In this document: positions 44,748 through 54,000 of the stretch, one piece after another | Numbering within the stretch: the stretch's first letter is position 1 | Layout: every line of letters starts with the position of its first letter | The notes under the pieces: generated by a model | Database searches by the model: none | Told to the model about the DNA's origin: nothing | Seen by the model: the letters and a program-made list of their open reading frames with translations, nothing else | DNA from: Streptomyces albireticuli | Lineage (GTDB): Bacteria; Actinomycetota; Actinomycetes; Streptomycetales; Streptomycetaceae | DNA length: 64,000 bases | Reading direction: 5' to 3' | Assembly: GCF_021228125.1 (NCBI RefSeq) | Contig: NZ_JAJQQS010000020.1 | Location: 62,001 to 126,000 of the forward strand | Translations under genes and position numbers: made by a program

Positions 44748-45118
44748 TGTCGCTGCTCATCGATCTGCCCTGGCTCCTGGGCGTACAGGAGCAGAAGCTG
44801 TACGAAGAGCCCGCCGTGCACGACTACACCGCCCTGGCCGCGGCCGTCTCCCGGCACGCCTTCGACGTCGCGAAGTTCGACCACGAACCCGACGCGGCCT
44901 GGCGGGCCGCGGCCCTGATGCACACCCTCGTCCGGCTCCAGCCCCTCCCGGTGCGCAGCAGCCTCTACGCGTGCATGGTCGTCGTGGCCTACATGGCCGC
45001 GGCGGGCGAGGGCATCGACCCGCCGTACGGCTCCATAGTGGACCTGGCCCGGGACATCAAGGAGTACCGGGTCGACGTCTACGAGTGCGCCGACCGCATC
45101 CGCGCCTGGCGGATCTGA
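44747..45118 (+). CDS. Probable toxin of a Doc/Fic-like toxin-antitoxin module
   Basis: A 123-residue protein with a helical Doc-like layout: HDYTALAAAVSRH, AWRAAALMHTLVRLQPL, LYACMVVVAYMAAAG and DIKEYRVDVYECADRIRAW. Standard Doc toxins have HxFx(D/N)GNKR for phosphate transfer; here the equivalent stretch is QPLPVRSSLY, without the Gly-Asn-Lys core, as in many annotated Streptomyces Fic-system toxin components. It may be catalytically different or inactive. Overlaps the antitoxin by one base. Confidence 0.75.
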   Translation: MSLLIDLPWLLGVQEQKLYEEPAVHDYTALAAAVSRHAFDVAKFDHEPDAAWRAAALMHTLVRLQPLPVRSSLYACMVVVAYMAAAGEGIDPPYGSIVDLARDIKEYRVDVYECADRIRAWRI

Positions 45119-45246
45119 CGGATCTGACGGATCCGGCCTGGCGGCACGGACCGCCCCCGGCACCGCCGGGCGGGCCCGTACCGCCGTACGGCCCGCCCGC
45201 CGTGCCCGTACCGCCGTACGGCCCGCCCGTCCGCCGTGCCCGTCCG

Positions 45247-46932
45247 TCAGAGCGCCGACAGCTCGGCCACCAGGTCGTCCAGGCCCAGCGAACCCTGCGA
45301 CAGGGCGGCCATGTGCCACGCCTTCGCGTCGAACGCGTCGCCGTGTGCCTTTCGGGCCGCCTCGCGCCCGGCCAGCCAGGCCCGCTCGCCCAGCTTGTAG
45401 CCGATCGCCTGGCCCGGCATGCCGAGGTAGCGCACCATCTCGCTCTCGACGTGGTGCGCGGGGCGACCGCTGTGCATGCCGAAGAACTCCTGGGCCAGCT
45501 CCGGCGTCCAGCGCTCGCCCGGGTGGAAGGGGGAGTCCGCCGGGATCTCCAGCTCCAGGTGCATGCCGATGTCGACGATCACCCGGGTGGCCCGCATCAT
45601 CTGGGCGTCCAGATAGCCCAGCCGCCGCTCGGGGTCGGTCAGGAAGCCCAGTTCGTCCATCAGCCGTTCCGCGTAGAGCGCCCAGCCCTCGCAGTTCGCG
45701 CTGACCCCGCCGAGCGTCGTCTGGTAGCGGGAAAGCCGGTCCGCCACGTGCACCCACTGCGCGAGCTGGAGGTGGTGGCCCGGCACGCCCTCGTGGTACC
45801 AGGTCGAGACCAGGTCGTAGAGCGGGAAGCGGGTCTCGCCCATGGTCGGCAGCCAGGTGCGGCCGGGGCGGGAGAAGTCCTCGGACGGCTCCGTGTAGTA
45901 CGGGGCCGCGGCGCCGCCGGGCGGGGCGATGCGGGACTCCACGCGCTTGACGCGCTCCGCCAGGTCGAAGTGGGTGCCGTCCAGCGCCTCGATCGTGTCG
46001 TCCATCATCTTCTGGAGCCAGACCCGCGTCTCCTCGACGCCCTCCAGATGCGTGCCGTGCGCGTCCAGGTGGGCCATCGCCTCCCACGGCGTCCGCGCGC
46101 CCGGCAGGACCTTCTCCGCCTCCTCGCGCATCTCGCCGAGGAGCCGGTGGAACTCCGACCAGCCGTACGCGTACGCCTCGTCGAGGTCGAGGTCGGCGCC
46201 GTTCCAGTAGCGCGCCCAGCGGGCGTAGCGCTCGCGGCCGACGACGTCGGGGGCGCCCGCGACGCCCGGGGCGTAGACGTCGCGCAGCCAGTCGCGCAGC
46301 GCGGCCAGGCCCTCGGTCGCCACCCGCGCGCTGCTCCCCAGCTCGGCGCGGAGCTCCTCCGGGCCGGGGGCGACGAAGTCGGCGAACCAGCCGCCGTCCG
46401 TGCCGATCCACTCGCCGAGCTGCTCCAGCACGGTGGCCACCTGGCGGGGGCCGCCCGGCAGGCCGCGCCGCAGGCCCTCGGCGAGGGAGACGCGGTAGCT
46501 CTCCAGCGACGCCGGTACGGCACGGAGCCGTTCGGCGATCGCGGACCAGTCCTCGGCGGTGTCGACCGGCATCATCGCGAAGATCTCGCGCACCGAGTGC
46601 AGCGGCGACTCGATGTTGCTGACGTTGCGCAGCGGCTCGCCCGAGTCGCGCACGGCGAGTTCGGCGGTCAGCCGCTCGCGCAGCAGCCGGGCGCAGCGCC
46701 GTTCGATGTCGCTGTCGGCGCCCGGTGACTTCTCGGCGTCGTCGAGCCGGGCGAGGGTCTCCCGTGCCAGGCCGGCCAGGGCGGCGCTGCCCTCGGGGGA
46801 GAAGTCCGGCAGCCGCCGCGCGGATGCGGGCACGCCGAGGAAGGTGCCGGTGATGGGGTCGAGCTCGATGACGGCGTCGACGTAGGCGTCGGCGACCTGG
46901 CGGGGCAGGAGGTTACTGGTGTCGTTGGGCAT
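45247..46932 (-). CDS. DUF885 family metallopeptidase-like protein
   Basis: A 561-residue protein of the DUF885 family. It has a long helical N-terminal region, the zinc-type motif STWYHEGVPGHHLQLAQ (HExxxHH arrangement), GGVSANCEGWALYAERLMDELGF, and a C-terminal MPGQAIGYKLGERAW. Family members are thought to be carboxypeptidase-like, and the sequence shows no signal peptide. The ATG at 46932 has GAGGATG upstream; a start 14 codons earlier adds an unlikely extension. Confidence 0.92.
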   Translation of the reverse strand: MPNDTSNLLPRQVADAYVDAVIELDPITGTFLGVPASARRLPDFSPEGSAALAGLARETLARLDDAEKSPGADSDIERRCARLLRERLTAELAVRDSGEPLRNVSNIESPLHSVREIFAMMPVDTAEDWSAIAERLRAVPASLESYRVSLAEGLRRGLPGGPRQVATVLEQLGEWIGTDGGWFADFVAPGPEELRAELGSSARVATEGLAALRDWLRDVYAPGVAGAPDVVGRERYARWARYWNGADLDLDEAYAYGWSEFHRLLGEMREEAEKVLPGARTPWEAMAHLDAHGTHLEGVEETRVWLQKMMDDTIEALDGTHFDLAERVKRVESRIAPPGGAAAPYYTEPSEDFSRPGRTWLPTMGETRFPLYDLVSTWYHEGVPGHHLQLAQWVHVADRLSRYQTTLGGVSANCEGWALYAERLMDELGFLTDPERRLGYLDAQMMRATRVIVDIGMHLELEIPADSPFHPGERWTPELAQEFFGMHSGRPAHHVESEMVRYLGMPGQAIGYKLGERAWLAGREAARKAHGDAFDAKAWHMAALSQGSLGLDDLVAELSAL

Positions 46933-47007
46933 GCGGACATCCTCGTACGCGGGGTGCGGCCGCGTCATGGGCATTCATGGTTCGAACCCCTGACACGCGG
47001 GGTTATG

Positions 47008-48399
47008 TCAGGGCTTGGGCGATACGGGCCACGCCGTGGCGGCACCGGGCGCGGTGGCCGGGAGGACCGGTACGCGCGGCCGGGCGAGCCGGGCCGTGAT
47101 GACGAGCGTGCCCTCCTCGACCTGGTAGTCCAGCGGGAGGTCCAGGGCGCGCATCGCCGCGACCATGCCGGTGTTGGAGGACTGGGTGACGGCGTAGACG
47201 CTCTCGCAGCCCGCCTCGGCGGCCAGGGTCACCAGCCTGCCGAGGAGTTCGCCGCCGACGCCGCGGCGCTGCCAGGCGTCCTCGACGAGCAGTGCCACCT
47301 CGGTCTCCTCGCCGTCCCACAGCAGATGGCCGAGGGCCACCAGTCGGCCGGAGGAGGTGTGGGCGGCGAGCGTCCGGCCGAAGCGGGGGCTCAGCAGGTG
47401 GCGCAGATAGCGGTCGGCGTCGCCGACCGGCCCGTGGTAGCGGCGGGCGAGCGTGGTGGCGGAGCAGCGGTCGTGCATCTCGCGGGCCGCGGCCAGGTCG
47501 CCGGTGCCGGCCCGCCGGACGGTGATCTCGTTGCCCTCGGGCAGGGTCAGCACGTCGCTGCGCGGGGGCACTCGCGGGCCCAGCCGGGCGTCCAGCTCGA
47601 CGAGCGCGCGGGCGCGGGCGAACTCGGTGGGGGTGAAGGGGAGGTACGGGCGTTCGATAGTGATCGTCCCGCCGGAGGGGTCGGGCAGGCGCAGCACGGT
47701 CTCCTCCCAGAGGCCCTCGGCCGGCACCGGTTCGGCCTGCCCGCCGCCGCGCGGGGAGCGGGCCGGGGTGGAGCGGATGGTGCAGCGGCCGAACAGCTGC
47801 CGCAGCGCGAGGGGGAGCTCGGCGGCGTCGAGGGCCGTGCGGGTGGCGAGGGTGAGCGCCCGGGTCGGGGCGTCTACGAGGTCGTGGGCGTCGGCCCGCT
47901 CCAGCCAGGTCGCGCTGCCGCCACCGGCGGCCGCGGCCTCCTTCAGCTCGGCGTCGGTCAGCGTCTCCGGGGCGCGGAGCAGCAGTTCGTCCACGGCGCC
48001 GTCGGCCAGCGGGTGGGTCTGGAGGGCGAGGATGTCCACCCGGTGCCGGGCGAGGGCCAGGCACAGCGCGGCCAGGCTGCCGGGCTCGTCGCGCACGGTC
48101 GTGCGCATCCGCCAGAGGGCGGTGCCGACCTCGGGTGCGGTGGCCTTTTGGGAAGGTGCCTCCTGGGCGGCCGGTTTCCGTACGGCGGGGCGCCGCGCCC
48201 ACCAGGTGTGGAAGCCGGTCGTGGCCAGCAGGGCGGCGGCGGAGGCGACGAGGAGGGCCGGCCCGTCCGGGCCGTGCGCCACCGTGTTGGCCACGCAGTC
48301 GGCGGTGGCGACCGCGGTGAACAGGGCGGCCAGCTCGACCGCGTCCCGGCGCCAGTGAGGAGTGCCGTGGGATCGCTTCGCGCGGGTCTCGTCGGTCAT
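47008..48399 (-). CDS. GNAT acetyltransferase with N-terminal membrane segment and ACT-like domain
   Basis: A 463-residue protein. Residues about 20-66 contain one or two hydrophobic stretches (LAALFTAVATADCV, ALLVASAAALLATTGF). About 90-180 resemble an ACT domain (RTTVRDEPGSLAALCLALARH). The C-terminal 170 residues are a GNAT domain with VAREM..CSATTLARRYH-type contacts, VEDAWQRRGVGGELLGRL (acetyl-CoA loop) and a final strand. ACT-GNAT fusions in actinobacteria are often amino-acid-responsive. The ATG at 48399 has AAGGTGG upstream. Confidence 0.88.
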   Translation of the reverse strand: MTDETRAKRSHGTPHWRRDAVELAALFTAVATADCVANTVAHGPDGPALLVASAAALLATTGFHTWWARRPAVRKPAAQEAPSQKATAPEVGTALWRMRTTVRDEPGSLAALCLALARHRVDILALQTHPLADGAVDELLLRAPETLTDAELKEAAAAGGGSATWLERADAHDLVDAPTRALTLATRTALDAAELPLALRQLFGRCTIRSTPARSPRGGGQAEPVPAEGLWEETVLRLPDPSGGTITIERPYLPFTPTEFARARALVELDARLGPRVPPRSDVLTLPEGNEITVRRAGTGDLAAAREMHDRCSATTLARRYHGPVGDADRYLRHLLSPRFGRTLAAHTSSGRLVALGHLLWDGEETEVALLVEDAWQRRGVGGELLGRLVTLAAEAGCESVYAVTQSSNTGMVAAMRALDLPLDYQVEEGTLVITARLARPRVPVLPATAPGAATAWPVSPKP

Positions 48400-48745
48400 G
48401 GACCCACCTTGACCGAGCGGTGTTGCGTGATCACAAACAGCTTGTGACCGATGGGTAAAGCACGGCTCTTGTCGGTATCCGTCCGGTTTCCGGCCTGTTA
48501 TCCGGGCGGGCTTCCCGCCCGGCGCACGGCCTTGAACGCCGCTGTGACCACTGGTGTCGGCATGCTGTACGCCATCGTCGCCTCGCTGCCCTGCGTCCGG
48601 CCGGCGTGTCCTGGTCGCGGGCGGGCGCGCTTCCACCCGACCGCACCGAGAACCGAGCGAGTTCGGCTCACGTGCGAGCGCAGACCTGGCCGAGGACCTC
48701 GCCGAGACCGGCTACCCGCAGCCGGCCTGGGACGAGACCTGAGCT
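48400..48745. other. Gene-free interval at the edge of the PKS island
   Basis: No supported gene. A short plus-strand stretch ending AEDLAETGYPQPAWDET and a stop (about 48690-48742) may be the tail of a lost gene, but it has no start or partner. Confidence 0.4.
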
Positions 48746-49620
48746 TCAACCGTCGGTGACCGCGGACCGCTCCTGCGCCGCACCCGGAGCCCGGCTGCGG
48801 AGTGCCTTCGCGGTGTTGTGGTGGGACCGCGCGGGCTCCGGTGTAAGACGAAGGTGCAGTGCGGCGAGCGCCGGACAGAGCGCGGCCATCACGGACCAGA
48901 GGGTGGTCGTTCCCGCGTGGGCGAGCAACTGGGTGCCGAGGACGGGTGCGAGCGTCGCCGCGAAGCCCCAGCTGGTGCCGAAGACGGCCAGGTAGCGGCC
49001 GCTCGCGCCGGGCGGCGCGAGGTTGGTGACGAGCGCGTAGAGGCGGCCCATGACCAGCAGGTCGCCGACGCTCCACACGGCGGTCGAGAGGAGGAGTGAC
49101 GGCAGGCCGCTCGCGAGGGCGTAGCCCGTCAGCCCCGCGGCCAGGAGAAGATGGGCGAGGGCGAGCGTGACGGGGGTGGTGAGCCGACCCGTCCATCGCG
49201 GTCGGACCAACGGCTGGGCCAGCACCGTGGTGGCCGCGGCAGCGGTGAACAGCGGCCCCGCGTCGGCGGCGGGCAGACCCTGCCGCGCGAGCGCGAGCGG
49301 GAGGGTCATCACGGTCTGCTGGTTGATCAGAGCGTAGGCGGTTCCGGTGGCGAGGACGCTCAACAGGGCGCGGTCGCGCAGCGGTTGAACCGGGGGGTCG
49401 TCCCGGTTCGGTGCGGGGGTGCCGGTCGGTCGTGGGGGAGGGCGAGGCGGATCAGTAGTGCGCAGGCCAGGCAGGTCGCGGCGTCGGCGACGAAGAGCCG
49501 GCGCAGGTCCCAGCGCCCGAGCAGGGCGGCGAGCAGCCCGGCGCCCATTCCGCCCGCCGCGAGCGCGGCGCTGAACAGGATGAAGGCGCGCACCCGTTGC
49601 CGCTCCGGAACCCCAGCCAC
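48746..49620 (-). pseudogene. MFS transporter remnant, frameshifted, N-terminus missing
   Basis: Two minus-strand frames together give the middle and C-terminal half of an MFS transporter. One (about 49620-49385) reads VRAFILFSAALAAGGMGAGL and LLAALLGRWDLRRLFVADAA; the other (about 49380-48746) reads RALLSVLATGTAYALINQQ, then LFTAAAATTVLAQPLV and LAPVLGTQLLAHAG. The frameshift and missing first helices make it non-functional. It abuts a different MFS fragment upstream on the same strand. Confidence 0.8.
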
Positions 49621-49689
49621 CTCGTCTCGGGATAACAGGGAGGAGTTTCCGGACTCGCACCGCTACCGTCTTGCGTGGCGGTGCTGGTC

Positions 49690-50246
49690 CAGCCTCGGGA
49701 CGGGCTTTCGATGACGGCCCACAGCATGGCCAGCAGCCCGGTCGTGCAGAGCAGGGTGCCGGGCACGTCGATGGATTCGGGGCGGCCGGACCGTGAGTCC
49801 GGCACGACGAGCAGGGCGAGTACGACGGCCAGTGCGGCGAGGGGGATGTTTACCAGGAAGGCGGCGCGCCAGGAGTACTGGGCGACGAGCCACTCGCCGA
49901 TCACGGGGCCGGTGAGTCCACCGCTGAGCTTGGGCTCCCAGGGCGGAGGCGAGGGCGCAGACGATGAGGCCGGTGAGGAACGACCGGCGGCGGCCGAGGC
50001 GGTCGGTGGCTGCGCCGGCTGCCAGGACGAATCCGCCGAGGACGAGGGCGTAGCTGTCGACGATCCACTGCAGCTGCTTCATCGAGCTGACAGGTCGTTG
50101 TTGAGGTCGGGCAGGGCGACGTTCAGGATGGCCAGGTCCATGCCGAGGAGGAACAGGCCCAGACACAGGGTGAGGGTTGCCGCCCGACGGCGGACAGGGG
50201 CAGTGCGTGCTGTCACCTGCCCGCCGGACGGCTGCTGGGTTCTCAT
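49690..50246 (-). pseudogene. DHA2-type MFS exporter remnant coupled to the thioesterase gene
   Basis: It starts with ATG at 50246, overlapping the thioesterase stop (ATGA): TLCLGLFLLGMDLAILNVALPDLNNDL, then a frameshift and stop. It continues in another frame as QWIVDSYALVLGGFVLAAGAATDRLGRRR. Helices 3-4 are then missing, and another frame resumes GEWLVAQYSWRAAFLVNIPL and AMLWAVIESPSRGWTS. The deletion shows true decay rather than a single base error. It was probably the exporter of the PKS operon. Confidence 0.85.
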
Positions 50247-51067
50247 GGCGCGCTTGCGTAGCGCGTGGCGACGCGCAGGTCTCTGCTAAGCCGGTGGGTC
50301 AGGGCATGCGTCTGATCCGCCGTGTACATGTGGGAACCGGGGAAGAGCTGTGGGGTGACGGGCTGGGTGGTCAGGTCGTTCCAAGCGTGCAGGTCTTCAG
50401 CGGTGGCCACGGGGTCGCTCTGGCCACCGTAGATTGCGAAGGGGACGTCGAGAGGCGGTTCGTCCTGGTGTTTGTAGTGGAGGCTCAGCAGCATGTCGGC
50501 GATCAGGGGGGTGCACACACGGGTCAGTAGGCCAAGGTCCTGCGCGATGTGGGGCGGGAGGTCCCCGATGGTGCCAAGAAGGTCGGCCAGGGCACTCTGC
50601 CCGTCCAGAAGGCGGGGTGCGAGTTCGTCGGAGAGGGTTTTGACATGAGGTGCCGGCAGTGCGGATAGCGCCAGGAGAACCGGCTGGCGCTGGTGGGTGC
50701 GGCGCATGCGGCGGGCGGTCTCGTAGGCGAGGAGGGCGCCGATGCTGTGCCCGAACAGAGCGAAGGGGCGGCTGTCGCCGCTGCCGGCGATCTGTTCGGC
50801 GAGGGCGGTGGTGACCTGCCGGGGGTCGGTCAGAGACGGCTGGGCGCTGTAGGTCTCCCGGCCCGGTAGCTGGACCGCGTACAGGTCCACGTCGTTGAGG
50901 AGCGGTGCCCAGGGCAGGTAGAAGCTGGGTCCGAGCCCGGCGGGGGGCAGGCAGACCAGGCGCACGGGGGCGTCGGGCCGGTGGTTGAGCGCTGTAAGCG
51001 AGGGCTGCCCGTGGGGGTTGGCAGCGCGAGGAGGGTGCAAGGCCGCGTGTCCTTCCGGGCGGGTCAT
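50243..51067 (-). CDS. Type II thioesterase of the PKS operon
   Basis: A 274-residue alpha/beta-hydrolase of the type II TE group: VRLVCLPPAGLGPSFYLPWAP, LYAVQLPGRE, catalytic Ser in LFGHSIGALLAYE, an Asp in YGGQSDPVA, and His in FPGSHMY. Such enzymes clear stalled acyl groups or release the chain. The PKS has no TE of its own, so release is possible here. The start at 51067 overlaps the PKS stop (ATGA) and its own stop overlaps the decayed exporter's start, which shows one operon. Confidence 0.95.
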   Translation of the reverse strand: MTRPEGHAALHPPRAANPHGQPSLTALNHRPDAPVRLVCLPPAGLGPSFYLPWAPLLNDVDLYAVQLPGRETYSAQPSLTDPRQVTTALAEQIAGSGDSRPFALFGHSIGALLAYETARRMRRTHQRQPVLLALSALPAPHVKTLSDELAPRLLDGQSALADLLGTIGDLPPHIAQDLGLLTRVCTPLIADMLLSLHYKHQDEPPLDVPFAIYGGQSDPVATAEDLHAWNDLTTQPVTPQLFPGSHMYTADQTHALTHRLSRDLRVATRYASAP

Positions 51068-54000
51068 CGGTCGGCGGGAGCGAGGCGGGTGTGGATGCGC
51101 TGGGCCAGGGTTTTGAGGTTCCCTGCCTGTGCGAGCTCCACGACGGGCAGGTCGATGCCGATGCGCTGGTGAACGAGGACGGCGAGTTCGGCGGCCATGA
51201 GGGAGTCCATGCCCAGCAGGTCCAGGCGCCGGGTGCGGTCGATGCGTTCGGGGGTGCTTTGCAGTACGTCGGCCAGCAGCTGGGCGAGTGTGTCTTCGAT
51301 CAGGGCAAGAGCTCGTTCGGTGGAGGCGCGAGTAAGGGCAGTGTGGAGGACGTCGGCGGCCTGGGTGTCGCTGCGCTCGGGCATGAGGTGTGCGGTGCGG
51401 GGTGCGTCCAGGATGGGCAGGAAGCGCCGCAGGTGGCTCCAGTTGAGGGTGCCGGCGGCGATGACGGGGTGCGTGGAGTGAGTGATCAGGTCGAGTTCGG
51501 CCAGGGCCTCGTGCGCGGTGAGTGATCCGAGACCGTAGGAGGCCAGTTCCTCCAGTCGTTCTGAGCGATGGACGTAGCCGGCGTCGGAGATGACACTCCA
51601 CTGGATGGCCAGTGCGGCCGCTCCGCGTCGGCGGCGGTCACGGGCCAGCGCCTCCAGGGCTTGGTTGGCGGCGACGTAGGGCGCTTGGCGCCAGTTGCCG
51701 GCGAGCGTGGCCATGGAGCTGTAGAGGATGAAGAAGTCCAGCTCGTGCTCGCGGGTGAGGTCATCCAACAGGTGCCCGGCGGTCATCTTGGGGGTGAGGA
51801 CGGCGCGTACGCGCTCGTCGGTTAGCTGGGTCAGCGGTGCGTCGTCCAGGACCATCGCGGCGTGCAGGACCCCGGCCAGTCGACGGCCGGAGTTGTCGAT
51901 GTCGTCAAGGATGCGGCGCAGGACTGCTTCGTCAGCGGCGTCAGCGGCGTAGGTGGCGACCTCCGTGCCCAGCGCGTGCAGGTCCTCCAGGAGAGCCGGC
52001 GCCTCGGGAGATGTGGTGCCGCGACGGCTCACCAGCGTGAGGTGGCGGGCTCCACGGGCGGCCAGGTGGCGTGCGGTTTCGGCGCCGAATCCCCCGAGCC
52101 CTCCGGTGATCAGATAGGTGGCCCGCGGGTCCAGGACGACCTGCTCGGGCGGGAGCTGTACGGGCACGTCCTCGTCGAAAGTGATCACGACCTTGCCGAC
52201 GTGCCGGGAGTGCTGAAGGCAGGCAAAAGCCTCGTCGATACGGCGGGCGGGATAGGCGCGGGAGGGCAGAGGCCGGAAGTCGCCCTTGGTCACCGCTGCG
52301 GTGAGCTCGGCGAATTGGGCCTCGGCCACGGGGGAGGCTTCAGCCAGGGCCATGACGTCCACGCCGTGGAAGGACAGGTTGTTGATGAACGCTCCCAGAG
52401 GGAGCGAGGTGTCCGCCAAGAAGTCCCGCTTGCCCAGTTCCACGAACCGGCCGAAGGGCTTGAGCAGTCCCAGACTGCGTACGAGGGGCTCGCCCGCCAA
52501 GGAGTTGAGGACCACGTCGACGCCTTGGCCGCCGGTCAGGTCACGGATCTGCTCGGCGAAATGGAGGCTGCGGGAGTCCAGGACATGCTGGACGCCCAGG
52601 AGCCGCAGCAGGTCGCGCTTGGCGGGCGTTCCGGCTGTGGCGATGACCTCGGCGCCCGCCCGGCGGGCGTACTGCAGTGCGGCCAGGCCCACCCCGCCGG
52701 CCGCGCCGTGCACCAGCAAGGTTTCGCCGGCGGTAAGGCGGGCGACTTGGCCCAGGCTGTACTGGACGGTGAGGAATGCTGCGGGCAACGTGACCGCCGC
52801 CTCGAGCGGCATCTCCGGGGGCACCGGCAGGAGCCGGTCGGCGCGGGTGATCACATGCGAGCCGAAACAGCCCTGCGCCATACCTGCGACGCGGTCGCCC
52901 ACTCGGAAGCGGGTGACGCCGGGTCCTACGGCACTGACTACGCCGGCGAATTCCAGCCCGACATCGGCGACCTCGTCATGGCGGTACGTGGGCGGGATCA
53001 TGCCCGTGACGATCATGATGTCGCGATAGTTCAGGGCGGCCGCGGCGACCTCGATGACGGCCTGTCCTTGGAGCGGCACAGGGGTCTGCCGGGGTTGCCA
53101 GCCCAGCCGGTAGCGCAGTCCGGGGTCTTTCACCGTAAGGGTGAAGCTGCTTCCCGCGCTCGGTCGGGTCGGTTGCGGCACCGGCCGGACGACGGTGGTG
53201 AACCGGCCGCTGGAGGTCAGCAGAACCTCGTCCTCCGGTGGGCATGACAGCATCTCCGCGACGAGGCGCTCCAGCAGGGACGCCTCCTCATGCGGGGGTT
53301 GCGCAGGGGCCAGAGCGATTCTGCGCACGGCCAGCCCAGGTTGTTCGTTGGCCAGTGTCCTGGCGGCCCCCCACATCGCGGCTGCAGCCCCGGAGGCAGG
53401 TGGCGGGCACAGCGCACCAGGGGCGCCAGGGGTGACCACCCACACGTTCAAGGGCGCTCTGTCGTCGACCGAATCCGCTGAGGCGGCAATCTGTTCATTG
53501 GCTGTGCTCAGATCCTTCAGAACGGCGAGATGCGCGACGGCTTCCTCCGTCTCGTCCTGGGCTCGGGCCCTGCTGGCGGACCCGGCCATCAGCACGATGT
53601 CGGTCGGTGCGGATGGGGCACTCAACCACCTCGACCACTGCGCAGGCCCGACGTGGGGATCCACGGTGCGGACGGTCCCCGCTGACACCAAGTCCAGCGC
53701 TTTCGCGACCTCGTGGGCCGGGACGGGCTCCCTGCCTGCGGCGGAGAGGAGGCCCACCATCCACCGTCGCACCGTGGGGTCGCCTGCGCCGCCTTGGTTG
53801 GGAACCGGTCGTTTCATCTTGTTGAGAGACCGAGGCTGGCGTGCGGTGTGGATCACAGACATGCCCTCGGGCGTCTCGCCTTCGCAGGTCTGTACGGTGC
53901 CGGTGAAACCGCAGGCGTGCAGCAGCTCGGGCCACTGGTCCTGCGGGAGGAGGGGACCGTCTGGACGCAGAGTGGTGTCGGTCGCGGTCCAGAAGGAGTC

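Noticed and set aside
48470..48742. Possible small gene on the plus strand
   Set aside because: Several overlapping short frames, none with a ribosome-binding site, a family or coding-like periodicity I could confirm.
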